Below are positions 1 through 9,159 of a stretch of DNA of 64,000 bases, piece by piece. A program made the translations under genes and the position numbers. The stretch is from CBDCGS01 sp965216915 (GTDB lineage: Bacteria; Pseudomonadota; Alphaproteobacteria; UBA828), in contig CBDCGS010000003.1 in NCBI GenBank assembly GCA_965216915.1, forward strand, positions 62,001 through 126,000, given 5' to 3'. The notes beneath the pieces are model-generated. The model was not told where the DNA came from. It saw only the letters and a list, made by a program, of their open reading frames with translations, and made no database searches. The stretch's first letter is position 1; every line of letters starts with the position of its first letter.

Positions 1-56
1 AGATCTACGGCCGCGCCTGCCGACAGCCTGACGGGACCTGGCGCATCGTGGAGTAG
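1..56 (+). CDS. C-terminal tail of a surface-antigen-like protein (partial)
   Basis: The frame beginning at base 3 is open from the left edge and reads IYGRACRQPDGTWRIVE followed by TAG at 54-56. The pattern YGxACRQPDGxWxIV is typical of the C-terminus of RT0821/Lpp0805-type 17 kDa surface antigen proteins of alphaproteobacteria, which are small exported or lipoprotein envelope proteins. Only about 17 residues are visible, so the family call rests on one motif. The start and any signal peptide lie outside the window. Confidence 0.55.
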   Translation, partial: IYGRACRQPDGTWRIVE

Positions 57-348
57 ACCGGCGCGACGCGCGAATTTCGCCGACGCTTCTCATCGTCCGC
101 GCCGGCGGGCAGCGAAGCCCTCAGTGCCGCCGCCGGCCGCTCAGTCCGACGGCCCGGCGTTGCTCGCCCTCAGCGCGCATCTCCGTTTCAGAGAGTGGCG
201 AGGCGTCCGCGCCGCCGAGCGCTGCGTCGCCGCTCGCGGCGTCGTCCGCGCATCCGAGTTTGCGCCGGTCCACGCGCGAATCACACATTGACCGGGATCG
301 GACGCTGCGCTACCGCAGTCGGGACGCACCCATAGACACCGGGATGGG

Positions 349-2673
349 ATGACCGAACGCGGCACGACGGAGAGGGCGCCGGACGCGGCGGCCGGGTCTC
401 TCGAGGCTCTGCTGCTCGCGGGCCTCGACCTGTTCCAAAACGGGGTCGCTATCTTCGACGACGATCTCCGCCTGGTGGTGCGCAACGAGCGCTTTCTCAC
501 GCTCAGGCATTTCCCGCCCGAGCTTTGCGTGCCGGGGGTCTCGCTCGAGGCGCTGCTTCGCTTCAATGCCGAGCGTGGTGACTATGGGCGGGGCGACATC
601 GATGCCGAGGTGAAAGCCCGCGTCGCCGAGGTGAAGCGCGTCAAGACACGCGTGGTCGAGCAGCACATGGCGAACGGCCGGATCCTGCGCATCCGGAGCG
701 AGCGCATTCCCGATGGCGGCGTGCTGGTGATTTTCAGCGACGTCACCGACACGCGGCGCGCCGAGGCCGCGCTGCGCCGCAGCCAGGAGCGGCACTCGCT
801 CGTCGAGGAGGCCATGACCGAGGGCCTCTATGATTGGGACGTCGCCAACGATACCGTCTACTTCTCGCCGCGGCTTCGGGACATGTTCGGTCTCGCTGAG
901 CGCGCGCGCACCCCCGATGTCTGGAATGAGCGCATCCACCCCGATGATTGGGGCCCCTATCTGCAGGCGCTGATCGACCTGTTCAAAGGCCGCGTCGATC
1001 ATCTGCATTGCGAGTACCGGGTGCGCAGCAAGCAAGGCGCCTATACGTGGCTGCACGACAGCGCGTCGGCCGTGCGCGATGCCAGCGGACGCGTGGTGCG
1101 CTTGGTCGGCGCCGTCTCCGACGTCGACGAGCGCAAGCAGATGGAGGCCGCGCTTCGCGACAGCGAGGAGCGCTATGCGCTGGCAACCGCATCGGTCGGC
1201 TTCGGCGTCTATGAGTGGGACATCGTCAACGATCGCATCGCCTACTCGCCCGGCATGTACCGGGCGCTCAACGTGCGCCACGACGAGCTATCGATCGCCG
1301 GCGATTGGGACCGCCTCATGCACCCCGATGATCGTGATCGTTTTAGGCGGGGCTTGATCGATCACTTCCAAGGCGAGACCGAGCGGTTCGAAATCGATGT
1401 GCGCTATCGCGGCAGTGATGGGCGATGGCATTGGGCGCGCCAGCATGGGCTTGCGCAGCGCGGCGCGGACGGCCGCGCCGCGCGCATGATCGGCTCGGTC
1501 GGCGACGTGACCGAGGAGAAGCGGCTTCAGGCGGCGCTCGAGACCGCGCGCCAGCAGTTGCTCGAAGCCGTCGAATCCATCTCGGAGGGGTTCCTGTTGA
1601 CCGATGAGGAGGATCGCATCGTCCTGACCAACAGCAAGCTCAGGGAGCTCTACGCCGAGGGCGCCGACCTCCTCGCGCCCGGGCATCGCTTCGCGGACAT
1701 TCTGCGCGCTCAGGCGGCGCGCGGCTTCCTCGCGACCGATGGTCTGCCGGTCGACCAGTGGGTCGAGACGCGGCTCGCGCGGCGCCGCAACCCCGCGGGT
1801 CCGTTCGAGTACGAGATGTTGGATGGCCGCTGGATTCGCATCAGCGAGCGGCACACCCGCGAGGGCGGTGTCGTCGGCATCTACACCGACATCAGCGACG
1901 ACAAGCGCCGCGAGGCCGAGTTGAGCGACGCGCGCGATCAGGCGATGGCCGCCACCGAGGCCAAGAGCCGCTTCCTCGCCAGCATGAGCCATGAATTACG
2001 CACGCCGCTGACCGCTGTCATCGGCATGGCGGAATTGCTCGAGGGTCGGGCATCCACCGCGGGCGACGAACACTACCTCGACCCCCTGCGCCGTATCTCA
2101 CGGGCTGGAGAGCACCTCACCAATCTGATCAACGACGTGCTCGACCTCTCGAAGATCGAGGCGGGACGCATCGAGCTGTTCGACGAGGAGATCGATCTGC
2201 CGGCGTTCGTGCGCGAGCTGGTCGAGCTTTGCGAGCCGCTCGCCGCGCGGAACCGGAACCGCCTCGTCGTCGTCTGCCCGCGCGAGATCGGGGTGATGCG
2301 CGCCGACCCGACGCGCGTGAAGCAGGTGCTGCTGAACCTCATGAGCAATGCCTGCCGCTTCACCGAGGAGGGCGAGATCTCGCTCACGGTGCGGCGCGCG
2401 CCCGCCGACGGCGGCGACCGCATCACGATGGCGGTTCAGGACACCGGCGTCGGCATCGACCCGACGCGGCTCGGCGACGTCTTCGAGGAGTTCGCCCAGG
2501 TCGACGGCTCCGCGCGCCGGCGCGGCGGCGGCACCGGCCTCGGCCTCACCATCTCTCGCCACCTATGCCGGCTGATGGGCGGCGAGATTACCGCAGAAAG
2601 CGCGCTCGGCAGCGGCAGCACCTTCACGGTCCGCTTGCCGGCGCATCGGGTGGAGGCGACCGTCGGGAGTTGA
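349..2673 (+). CDS. PAS-domain sensor histidine kinase
   Basis: A 774-residue cytoplasmic-looking sensor kinase with no convincing membrane segment. Four PAS-like modules can be followed at roughly residues 20-135, 150-265, 275-392 and 405-520; the second and third carry PAC-type ends (SxVxDxxERKQME, GDVTEEKRLQ). A HisKA domain follows with SMSHELRTPL and phospho-acceptor His548, then a HATPase_c domain (N box around NLMSNACRF, G1 DTGVGI, G2 GTGLGL). There is no receiver domain, so a separate response regulator is needed and none is adjacent. The ATG at 349 follows a GGGATGGG stretch that may serve as ribosome binding site. A weak TTGACC-N17-TACCGC promoter-like pair lies at 288-316. The signal cannot be predicted. 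Confidence 0.93.
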   Translation: MTERGTTERAPDAAAGSLEALLLAGLDLFQNGVAIFDDDLRLVVRNERFLTLRHFPPELCVPGVSLEALLRFNAERGDYGRGDIDAEVKARVAEVKRVKTRVVEQHMANGRILRIRSERIPDGGVLVIFSDVTDTRRAEAALRRSQERHSLVEEAMTEGLYDWDVANDTVYFSPRLRDMFGLAERARTPDVWNERIHPDDWGPYLQALIDLFKGRVDHLHCEYRVRSKQGAYTWLHDSASAVRDASGRVVRLVGAVSDVDERKQMEAALRDSEERYALATASVGFGVYEWDIVNDRIAYSPGMYRALNVRHDELSIAGDWDRLMHPDDRDRFRRGLIDHFQGETERFEIDVRYRGSDGRWHWARQHGLAQRGADGRAARMIGSVGDVTEEKRLQAALETARQQLLEAVESISEGFLLTDEEDRIVLTNSKLRELYAEGADLLAPGHRFADILRAQAARGFLATDGLPVDQWVETRLARRRNPAGPFEYEMLDGRWIRISERHTREGGVVGIYTDISDDKRREAELSDARDQAMAATEAKSRFLASMSHELRTPLTAVIGMAELLEGRASTAGDEHYLDPLRRISRAGEHLTNLINDVLDLSKIEAGRIELFDEEIDLPAFVRELVELCEPLAARNRNRLVVVCPREIGVMRADPTRVKQVLLNLMSNACRFTEEGEISLTVRRAPADGGDRITMAVQDTGVGIDPTRLGDVFEEFAQVDGSARRRGGGTGLGLTISRHLCRLMGGEITAESALGSGSTFTVRLPAHRVEATVGS

Positions 2674-2802
2674 TTGCCGCGCGTCGGGACGCGGCACGCC
2701 TTAGGCGCCGAGCCACGCGGCGAGCCGCGATCGTTCGCGGATCATGCCGTCCTGATCGAAATGGGCGCGGCGACAGCTCTTAGGGCCGGCGCGACGCCGC
2801 GG

Positions 2803-3192
2803 TCAATCTCGCTCGTCGCCGCGTCCGACGATCACGCGCCAGACCGTCAGGGTCAGCACCAAGAGTGGCAAGACGGTGAACGGCAACACGTTCAGGGCAA
2901 TGCAAAGCCGCACGCTCTCGAGATGAGCGGGCAGGAGCCCGAACACAGCCCCGCAAGGGCTCAATTTCCAGCGGGTCGGAACGACATTTCCCGTCAACCT
3001 TAGATAACCGCGCTCGGCGGTGAAATCGATCATGCCGAGGGACCAGAGAACGGCACCGAGCACGGCCATGAGGACGCTGATGCCGACGAATGCCTTGACG
3101 CAGGTCGAGACCGGGAGTTGCCGCAGGCTCCTGCCGCCGCGGCGTTTGCGCGGCTTGTCGCGGCGATAGAGCTCCACATAGTGACGCGCCAT
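2803..3192 (-). CDS. small two-helix membrane protein, function unknown
   Basis: About 129 residues from the ATG at 3192, which lies just after a GGGGG stretch; an upstream in-frame ATG at 3258 gives an unlikely Pro/Gly-rich extension. The N-terminus is strongly basic (YRRDKPRKRRGGR) and is followed by two hydrophobic segments, one near residues 33-55 and one near 103-125, with a short loop between. Positive-inside reasoning puts the N-terminus in the cytoplasm. I recognise no family. It lies opposite the kinase gene and apart from other genes. Confidence 0.6.
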   Translation of the reverse strand: MARHYVELYRRDKPRKRRGGRSLRQLPVSTCVKAFVGISVLMAVLGAVLWSLGMIDFTAERGYLRLTGNVVPTRWKLSPCGAVFGLLPAHLESVRLCIALNVLPFTVLPLLVLTLTVWRVIVGRGDERD

Positions 3193-3454
3193 GACGCCCC
3201 CAAGGTTCCCGCGACTAGCACCGAGGCGCCCCGCTGCGGGCGGCGGCGATGACATCACCGCGATTTCCTTAACGTTGCCCTAAGTTCTCACGCCCGCCGG
3301 TCGGCCACCGATCGTCCACGGCAGCCATCATGCGATCGCGTTGCGGACCATAGGGCTCTCTGCTCGACGCGCACCCCAGCTTCAAAGTTGCAGCAGAGGG
3401 CAAGTCGGATTGATCCGCCTCAAAGAGGCGCCGTTCAACCGCTGCGCCATCACC

Positions 3455-4246
3455 ATGCGCGGCCGCAGAAATTTTTTTTTCGCCATGCTTTCTCCGCACG
3501 GTCGTCGCTGACTTCAATGATTTTTTCGGCGATTCGGGCGATCGCAGCATCGGTGGCATCCAGGGCAACTTCGGCGCGCGGGGCGGGTTCGGCCCGGCCA
3601 CCGATTCCGGCCTGGGGTTCGCGCCTCCGGCGGGCACCACTGGTCCGGCGATCCCGGCGCGGAAGGATCTCGCCAGGGAGACCCCGAACGTCTTCTTCTC
3701 GATCGACCGACGGATCGCGGCGTTTAGCGCGGCTGATATCTTCGTCAACGCGCTCGATCGCCGCCTTGCGACAAGCGCGCAAATCGGCCTGCTCGCGGAG
3801 GATGATATCGATGCCCTCACCCTCTTTGATCTGCACTTCAACGGCCGCCTTCTGGTCGGCGACGCGAAGACGCCCAAGACTGTGCCATCCGGCCTTTTGG
3901 ATGGCCGGTTCGATCCGAACGCGGACCTGGAATTCCAGCTAATCGATCGGTTCACCAATGAGCGGCAGATCGTGAACGATCGCGCACTGTTTTCGCTGAA
4001 AGCCGGCTCGAAAAGCCTCGATCAGTTCGGGCTCTTGCCCTCCGACATCTTCATCACGGATTTCGATGGCTCGTTCTCGCTGTATGCGTCGGGACAGAGC
4101 CTTGGTCTGGCTGCCGGCGCGACTCCCGCCGACATTGACGCACTCGACACCGGCGCATCGCGGCGCGTCTGCCCGAACCAACGTCAATTTCGCTGCTTGC
4201 CATCGGTGCCGGATTGATCGTGCTTGCATGGCATCGAGCGCGGCGC
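3455..4246 (+). pseudogene. frameshifted PEP-CTERM protein gene
   Basis: The frame with codons at 3480, 3483 and so on is open to TGA at 4215 and encodes a secreted-type sequence with VFFSIDRR, a repeated LGL/DDIDAL pattern (LLAEDDIDAL, TPADIDALD) and FSLYASGQSLGL, as in PEP-CTERM surface proteins. It has no ATG, GTG or TTG start upstream of the readable domain. The stop removes the anchor: in the frame one base back, 4169-4246 reads LPEPTSISLL, a hydrophobic stretch, then WHRARR, a full PEP-CTERM sorting signal. One base therefore appears lost at about 4140-4168. At the 5' side an ATG at 3455 is out of frame across a T9 run (3472-3480). No signal peptide is visible. No exosortase is in the window. 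Either a true pseudogene or sequence errors. Confidence 0.65.
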
Positions 4247-4387
4247 TTGGCCCGCTCCGCCGCCGTACGCGGGGAGGGTGAGCGACCGCAGGGACTTGCG
4301 GTCCCGGCCAATCAGAGAGGTGCGCGGTGGCGCACGCCCGTCCGCTCTCTACCGGATCGCGGACCTCGTCGGTGGAATTGGAAAGAT

Positions 4388-4464
<77 letters not shown>

Positions 4465-4542
4465 ACCTGCGGCGCGCCATCAGGCGCGCGCCGGCGCACT
4501 ATAGCGCGGCGGCCTTCCGCGCGTCACCAACGAGACGCAGCC

Positions 4543-5016
4543 TCAGCGCGTCGGCACCTGCCCGCGCAGCATGTCGCGGAGGGTGAGCAGCTCATCGACG
4601 AGTTTGCGGATTTCGGCCCGCGTGTGGTCGTCGGCCCCGGTGGCGGCGGGCCCGTTTGCCGCGCGCGTGGCGCCGGTGGCCGCTGCGCCGGGCGCCGGAC
4701 CGTTGGCGGCGGTCGCCGGTGCCGGCGGCTCGAGCAGCGTGCGCGCGCCCTTCTCGCGCAGCAATTTTTGGACGCCGCGAATGGTGTAGCCCTCGGCATA
4801 GAGGAGCTCGCGGATGCGCTGCAGCAAAGCGACGTCGTTGGGGCGGTAATAGCGCCGTCCCCCGCCGCGCTTGAGCGGCTTCACCTGCGGAAACTTGGTT
4901 TCCCAAAAGCGCAGGACGTGCTGGGGCACGTCGAGCGTCTCCGACACCTCTCGGATCGTCCGAAATGCTCCGGGCGCTTTGCCGCCAGACCCGCCCTCCG
5001 GCTCGGCACGGCTCAT
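4543..5016 (-). CDS. MerR family transcriptional regulator
   Basis: A 157-residue regulator with a MerR-type winged helix at about residues 18-90 (FRTIREVSETLDVPQHVLRF, then KRGGGRRYYRPNDV), followed by an Ala/Pro-rich linker and a short C-terminal helix. It lacks the cysteine-rich effector region of metal-sensing MerR proteins, so the effector is unknown. It starts 3 bases after the ihfA stop and is surely cotranscribed with it. This ihfA-merR pairing is common in alphaproteobacteria; the target genes are not known to me. Confidence 0.9.
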   Translation of the reverse strand: MSRAEPEGGSGGKAPGAFRTIREVSETLDVPQHVLRFWETKFPQVKPLKRGGGRRYYRPNDVALLQRIRELLYAEGYTIRGVQKLLREKGARTLLEPPAPATAANGPAPGAAATGATRAANGPAATGADDHTRAEIRKLVDELLTLRDMLRGQVPTR

Positions 5017-5019
5017 CGT

Positions 5020-5397
5020 CTAGGACGGCGGACGGTCGGGCGTGGGGACGCCGACGAGCGGCTCCGCTGCTGGGCCAGCGTCGTCCCTGTCTTCCTCGTC
5101 GGTCAACGCAGCGTTGATGCCATCCTTCAACACATGCGACGCGCGGAACACCAGCACGCGTCGTGGCAGGATCGGCACCGCCTCGCCCGTCTTCGGGTTG
5201 CGCCCGATGCGTTCGCCCTTCATCCGAACCGTGAAGCTACCGAAGGACGAGATTTTCACCGATTCTCCGCTCGCCAATGCGTCAGCCACAAGCTGCAGCA
5301 CTGATTCCACGAGCTTCGCGGACTCGTTGCGGGAAAGCCCCACCTCTCGGAACACTGCCTCGGCGAGATCCGCGCGTGTGACCGTGTTGCCGGCCAT
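5020..5397 (-). CDS. ihfA: integration host factor subunit alpha
   Basis: A 125-residue HU/IHF-fold nucleoid protein; with IhfB it bends DNA at specific sites for recombination, replication and transcription. It shows TRADLAEAVFREVGLS at the start, SGESVKISSFGSFTVR and the DNA-intercalating arm GRNPKTGEAVPI with the family Pro. The start MAGNTVT at 5397 was chosen over the upstream ATG at 5472 because IHF-alpha proteins begin at this point and a GGGA-rich site precedes it. An acidic C-terminal tail of about 20 residues exceeds the E. coli length. It follows fabH by about 97 bases. Confidence 0.95.
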   Translation of the reverse strand: MAGNTVTRADLAEAVFREVGLSRNESAKLVESVLQLVADALASGESVKISSFGSFTVRMKGERIGRNPKTGEAVPILPRRVLVFRASHVLKDGINAALTDEEDRDDAGPAAEPLVGVPTPDRPPS

Positions 5398-5494
5398 TCT
5401 TGTCCCGTCTCCCTGTTGTGCGCGCAAAAACGGTAACGCCTCAACCCCAGGGACGTCAACAAGCAACACCAAATATCGTGGGATTGTCAGGGTG

Positions 5495-6466
5495 TTACCA
5501 GCGGACTACCCCGGAGCCCCAAACAAGGCCGCCGCCGATCGCCTCGAGCACGACGACATCGCCGGCCTTGATGCGTCCATCGTCGATCGCCTCGCAGAGC
5601 GCGAGCGGGATCGACGCGGACGAGGTGTTGGCGTGGTGATCGACGGTCACCACCAGTTTTTCCGGCGGAACGCCGAGCTTTTTCGCGGTGGCGTCGATGA
5701 TGCGGCGGTTCGCCTGATGCGGCACCAGCCAGTCGACGTCGTCGGTGCCGAGGCCGGCCTCGGCGAGCGCCTCGCCAGCCACCGCCGCGAGATTGCCCAC
5801 CGCATGGCGAAACACCTCGCGCCCCTGCATGCGCAAGTGGCCGGCGGTTTGCGTCGTGGAAACCCCGCCATCGACATAGAGCGCGCCATAGTGGCGCCCG
5901 TCGGAGTGCATCTTCACGGCCAGCACGCCGCGATCGTCGCTGCCGGTGGCGCTTTCCTCCAGGCGCAAAACGGCCGCGCCCGCGCCGTCTCCGAACAGCA
6001 CGCAGGTACTCCGATCGTCCCAGTCCAGAATGCGCGAATAGGTCTCGGCGCCGACGATCAACGCCGTCTCCGCCGCGCCGGCGCGCAGCATGCTATCGGC
6101 GACCGAGAGCGCGCAGACGAAACCCGCGCAAACCGCCTGGACGTCGAATGCGACGCCGCCCGCCATGCCGAGACGCGCCTGAAGCTTGGTGGCGGTGGCC
6201 GGGAAGGTGTTGTCCGGGGTCGAGGTCGCAAGCACGATCAGGTCGAGCGCCTCGGGCGCGAGGCCGGCGGCCTTCAGCGCGGCGCGTGCGGCGTGCTCGG
6301 CCAGATCGGAGGTCAGCTCACCGTCGGCTGCGACGTGGCGCTGCTTGATTCCGGTGCGCTCGACGATCCAGGCGTCGGAGGTGTCGACGCGCTGCGAAAG
6401 TTCTTCGTTTGTGACGATCCGTTCGGGGAGATAGGCGCCGCAGCCGATAATCCGCGAACGGCGCAT
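5495..6466 (-). CDS. fabH: beta-ketoacyl-ACP synthase III
   Basis: KAS III of 323 residues, the usual length. It condenses acetyl-CoA with malonyl-ACP to begin fatty acid synthesis. The catalytic triad is visible: Cys113 in AVCAGF, His250 in VPHQANRRI and Asn280 in DHHANTSSASIP; the C-terminal GGGLVWGSGVVRW is typical. Its ATG overlaps the last base of the plsX stop (TGATG), so the two are translationally coupled. Confidence 0.97.
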   Translation of the reverse strand: MRRSRIIGCGAYLPERIVTNEELSQRVDTSDAWIVERTGIKQRHVAADGELTSDLAEHAARAALKAAGLAPEALDLIVLATSTPDNTFPATATKLQARLGMAGGVAFDVQAVCAGFVCALSVADSMLRAGAAETALIVGAETYSRILDWDDRSTCVLFGDGAGAAVLRLEESATGSDDRGVLAVKMHSDGRHYGALYVDGGVSTTQTAGHLRMQGREVFRHAVGNLAAVAGEALAEAGLGTDDVDWLVPHQANRRIIDATAKKLGVPPEKLVVTVDHHANTSSASIPLALCEAIDDGRIKAGDVVVLEAIGGGLVWGSGVVRW

Positions 6467-7518
6467 CAGATCGCCGCGCGCCGGGGCTCGGGGGCGGCTT
6501 CCAGGCTCAGGCGCGAGAGCTCTTCGATGATCTTGGGGTTGATACCCTGTAGCACCATATCGGCGGCTACGCTGATCGCGTTTGCGAAGCCCTTGGGATC
6601 CGTGCTGCCATGGCTCTTCACCACCACCCCGTTGAGGCCGAGGAACATGGCGCCGTTATAGGCGCGCGGATCGACCCGATCGCGGAGCGCCCGCAGCGCC
6701 GGGCGGGTGAGCAAGTAGCCGATCCGCGACATGAGCGAGCGACGGAATGCGCTTTTCAGATATTCGGTGTAAAGCCGCGCGGTTCCTTCCGCGGACTTGA
6801 GCGCGATGTTGCCGGCGAAGCCGTCGGTGGCGATGACGTCGACGGTGCCCGCTGCAATGTCGTCGCCCTCGATGAAGCCGTGGAACTTGATGGGAAGGTC
6901 GCTCTCGCGCAGGGTTGCGGCGGCACCGCGGATGATGTCGTTGCCCTTCAATTCTTCGGTGCCGATGTTGAGCAGGCCGACCGTCGGCTCGCGCACGCCG
7001 AGCACGTTGCGCGCGAAAACCTCGCCCATCAGTGCGAATTGCACCAGCGTTGCCGAGTCGCATTGGATGTTCGCGCCCAGGTCGAGCATGACGCTCTCGC
7101 CACGCACCGTCGGGAAGATCGAGCCCATCGCGGGGCGGTTCACGCCCTGAAGCGTTTTCAGATCGAACTTGGCAAGCGCCATGAGGGCGCCCGTGTTGCC
7201 CGCCGAGACCACGCCATCGGCCTCGCCGGCGCCGACCGCCCCGATGGCGAGCCGCATGCTCGATTGGCTTCGTCGGCGCAGGACCGTCGAAGGCTTGTCG
7301 TTGTCGTCGATGACATCGTCCGCATGCTCGACCGTGCTGACCGCTGCCAAGCGCTTGAAGCGGCCGAGCAGGGGGTCGACGATGGATTTTTGCCCGAAGA
7401 AGCGGAAGCGCAGCTGGGGAAAGCGGACGCGCGCGATGTTGGCGCCCCGAATCACCGTACGGGGACCGTCGTCGCCGCCCATCGCGTCAAGAGCGAGGAC
7501 GATCTCCTTCTCGCTCAT
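6466..7518 (-). CDS. plsX: phosphate acyltransferase PlsX
   Basis: A 350-residue PlsX, which makes acyl-phosphate from acyl-ACP for phospholipid synthesis through PlsY. Conserved pieces include ALDAMGGDDGP near the N-terminus, SAGNTGALMALAKF, NIGTEELKGN and DGFAGNIALKSAEG. It lies between rpmF and fabH, the order found in most proteobacteria, and overlaps the fabH start by one base. Confidence 0.97.
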   Translation of the reverse strand: MSEKEIVLALDAMGGDDGPRTVIRGANIARVRFPQLRFRFFGQKSIVDPLLGRFKRLAAVSTVEHADDVIDDNDKPSTVLRRRSQSSMRLAIGAVGAGEADGVVSAGNTGALMALAKFDLKTLQGVNRPAMGSIFPTVRGESVMLDLGANIQCDSATLVQFALMGEVFARNVLGVREPTVGLLNIGTEELKGNDIIRGAAATLRESDLPIKFHGFIEGDDIAAGTVDVIATDGFAGNIALKSAEGTARLYTEYLKSAFRRSLMSRIGYLLTRPALRALRDRVDPRAYNGAMFLGLNGVVVKSHGSTDPKGFANAISVAADMVLQGINPKIIEELSRLSLEAAPEPRRAAI

Positions 7519-7546
7519 GGGGCGTTCGCTCTCCGAACCCGCACCG

Positions 7547-7732
7547 CTAGACGATATCCGATGCCTCGATCACCTCGCGGTCCTTGTAGTAGCCGCAAGC
7601 CGGGCACACGTGATGGGGGCGCTTCTGCTCGCCGCAATTCGGGCATTCATTGACGTTGGTGCGTTTCAGGCCGTCGTGAGAGCGACGCTGCCCTTGCCGC
7701 GACCGCGACACCTTCTTCCTCGGAACCGCCAT
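7547..7732 (-). CDS. rpmF: 50S ribosomal protein L32
   Basis: A 61-residue L32 starting MAVPRKKVSRSRQGQRRSHD. A zinc-ribbon set is present: Cys30 and Cys33 (CPNC) with Cys43 and Cys46 (CPAC), so this is the zinc-binding form of the protein. It lies 28 bases upstream of plsX and 80 bases downstream of the DUF177 gene, the standard arrangement. Confidence 0.98.
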   Translation of the reverse strand: MAVPRKKVSRSRQGQRRSHDGLKRTNVNECPNCGEQKRPHHVCPACGYYKDREVIEASDIV

Positions 7733-7812
7733 GAGCTCTCTCTCTCAATAAATCACGCCGCACACACCCTGCAGGGCTAGCGCGACGCGACTCCACCAGG
7801 TATCGGCGGACA

Positions 7813-8346
7813 TTACAACTTGCCCCTCAGTTGGCCAAGCGCCGTGAATGGGCTTTCCTCCTGCTCCTCATCGCTTGTCCAGACCACCGGGTCGGCCGGC
7901 GCGTCCGGGTGGCGCGGATAGGTGTCCAGCGCGAGCGCGAGGTGCTCGGCGATCAGCGCTCCGACGTCGATCTCATCGCCGGTCAGGGGCTCCGGCGGGT
8001 CCTCATCGAAGGGGGCGACGATCACGGCCTCCGCGTCTTCCGGGGCACCGGGTGCGTAGCGGCTCTGCAAGTCCTCGGCCACCTTGCTTTCCACCGGCTC
8101 CAACGTTGCGACGCAGCGCTGCGTCACATCCGCCACAAACCGCCCCTCGACGAGGATCGCCCCGTCACGGTCGGGCTTGACCTGGATCTCGGCCTCGAGC
8201 CGGGACAGCGCGAGAAGCTCGAACCGCTCGGCCAGCGCGGCCCGCTGGGCCGGGGTTGCGACGATCGTGAGCGCCACCCCCGCTGGTGGCAAATCACTCA
8301 CGGAGATCACGCGGACGAGGCCTTGCGCCTCTGGAAGGTTTTTCAT
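7813..8346 (-). CDS. DUF177 / YceD family protein
   Basis: About 177 residues. The YceD/DUF177 family lies upstream of rpmF in most bacteria and has been linked to 23S rRNA accumulation in plants and E. coli. The core is visible in VEGRFVADVTQRCVATLEPV (the conserved CxRxL-like part; here CVATLEP) and in EPLTGDEIDVGALIAEHLAL, followed by an acidic C-terminus. I chose the ATG at 8346 (MKNLPEAQ), which clears the upstream gene by 49 bases. The ATG at 8430 (MSLTRN) would overlap that gene by 35 bases. Neither has a strong ribosome binding site, so the start is uncertain. Confidence 0.85.
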   Translation of the reverse strand: MKNLPEAQGLVRVISVSDLPPAGVALTIVATPAQRAALAERFELLALSRLEAEIQVKPDRDGAILVEGRFVADVTQRCVATLEPVESKVAEDLQSRYAPGAPEDAEAVIVAPFDEDPPEPLTGDEIDVGALIAEHLALALDTYPRHPDAPADPVVWTSDEEQEESPFTALGQLRGKL

Positions 8347-8395
8347 GGCCTGAACTTGGCGATCCGACGCCGCTCGGTCAACGGGCTCCGACGCC

Positions 8396-9016
8396 TCAAG
8401 CCCGCGCGCGTCGTTCCGCGTCAGGCTCATCATGCGGCGCGCCCGGGCCGACTGGCTGGGGCGGCGCCGGGTAGCGCACACGACCATTGACGATATCGCC
8501 ACCCGCCTGGGCGTCGAGCGCGGCATTGACCGCCACGACATAGCGCGCGAGCGTTGACGGAGCGGCCTCCGGCGCGTCGACCTTGCCATAGATATTGCGT
8601 CTCAGCGCAGCTTCGATGGCGGTGTGGCGCTCCGCCTCGGTCTCGCGGTCGAGCGCCGCCTCGTAGGCCTCCGCCCGGCCGAAGAAGGCCTGCGCCATCT
8701 GCTTCACGCGCTTGCCGACGCCCAGGTCGCCGACCCCCATCTCGCGGAGGCTTTGGTCCATGTCATCGAACATCACGTCGAACACGGTTTGAGAGAGCTG
8801 TCGCCCCGCCTCTCCCGCCTGGCGCACACGGCGCAGCAGCAGGACCACATGAAGCACGATCAGATCGAAGCGGCCATCGAGCGAATCGGGCACACCGAAG
8901 GTTTCGTAGAACACCCGCTCGCGCGCTTGCTGCACCGCGGCAGTGTAGAGCGCATGGGCGGCATCTCGCCGCTTGGCGCGTCCGCGGAAGTGCTGCTTGA
9001 CGCGGCCGAACAGCAT
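8396..9016 (-). CDS. ubiquinol-cytochrome c chaperone (CBP3 family)
   Basis: About 206 residues with the CBP3/UQCC1 domain: ALYTAAVQQARERVFYETFG, SLDGRFDLIVLHVVLLLRR, VFDVMFDDMDQSLREMGVGD and KRVKQMAQAFFGRAEAYEAA. The family assists assembly of cytochrome b into the bc1 complex. The start at the ATG at 9016 (MLFGRVKQHF) is chosen because the family begins with this basic helix; an upstream ATG at 9076 gives low-complexity sequence. It diverges from bamE, as in many alphaproteobacteria. The Pro/Ala/Arg-rich tail after about residue 185 is likely disordered. Confidence 0.93.
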   Translation of the reverse strand: MLFGRVKQHFRGRAKRRDAAHALYTAAVQQARERVFYETFGVPDSLDGRFDLIVLHVVLLLRRVRQAGEAGRQLSQTVFDVMFDDMDQSLREMGVGDLGVGKRVKQMAQAFFGRAEAYEAALDRETEAERHTAIEAALRRNIYGKVDAPEAAPSTLARYVVAVNAALDAQAGGDIVNGRVRYPAPPQPVGPGAPHDEPDAERRARA

Positions 9017-9159
9017 TGCCTTCGACGTCCTCCGATCGTTGACAGCCGCGGCCGCGGCGCGCAAAGTCGCCACCACCGTTCAGTGGTTGTTCCGCGCCCG
9101 TTGGCCCGTGTGCGGCCACGGGCGGTGGGCTGGTTTGGTCAATACGGCACCGCGCGCAC

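Noticed and set aside
2704..2802. A readable tail (AHFDQDGMIRERSRL) on the minus strand after the stop of the small membrane protein
   Set aside because: It vaguely resembles the end of an NTF2-like or YchJ-like protein, but it is only about 34 codons, has no start codon and simply continues after an in-frame stop.
3269..3958. Leftward frames of 229 and 128 codons opposite the PEP-CTERM pseudogene
   Set aside because: The plus strand carries recognisable PEP-CTERM protein sequence; the minus frames have no motif and no ribosome binding site.
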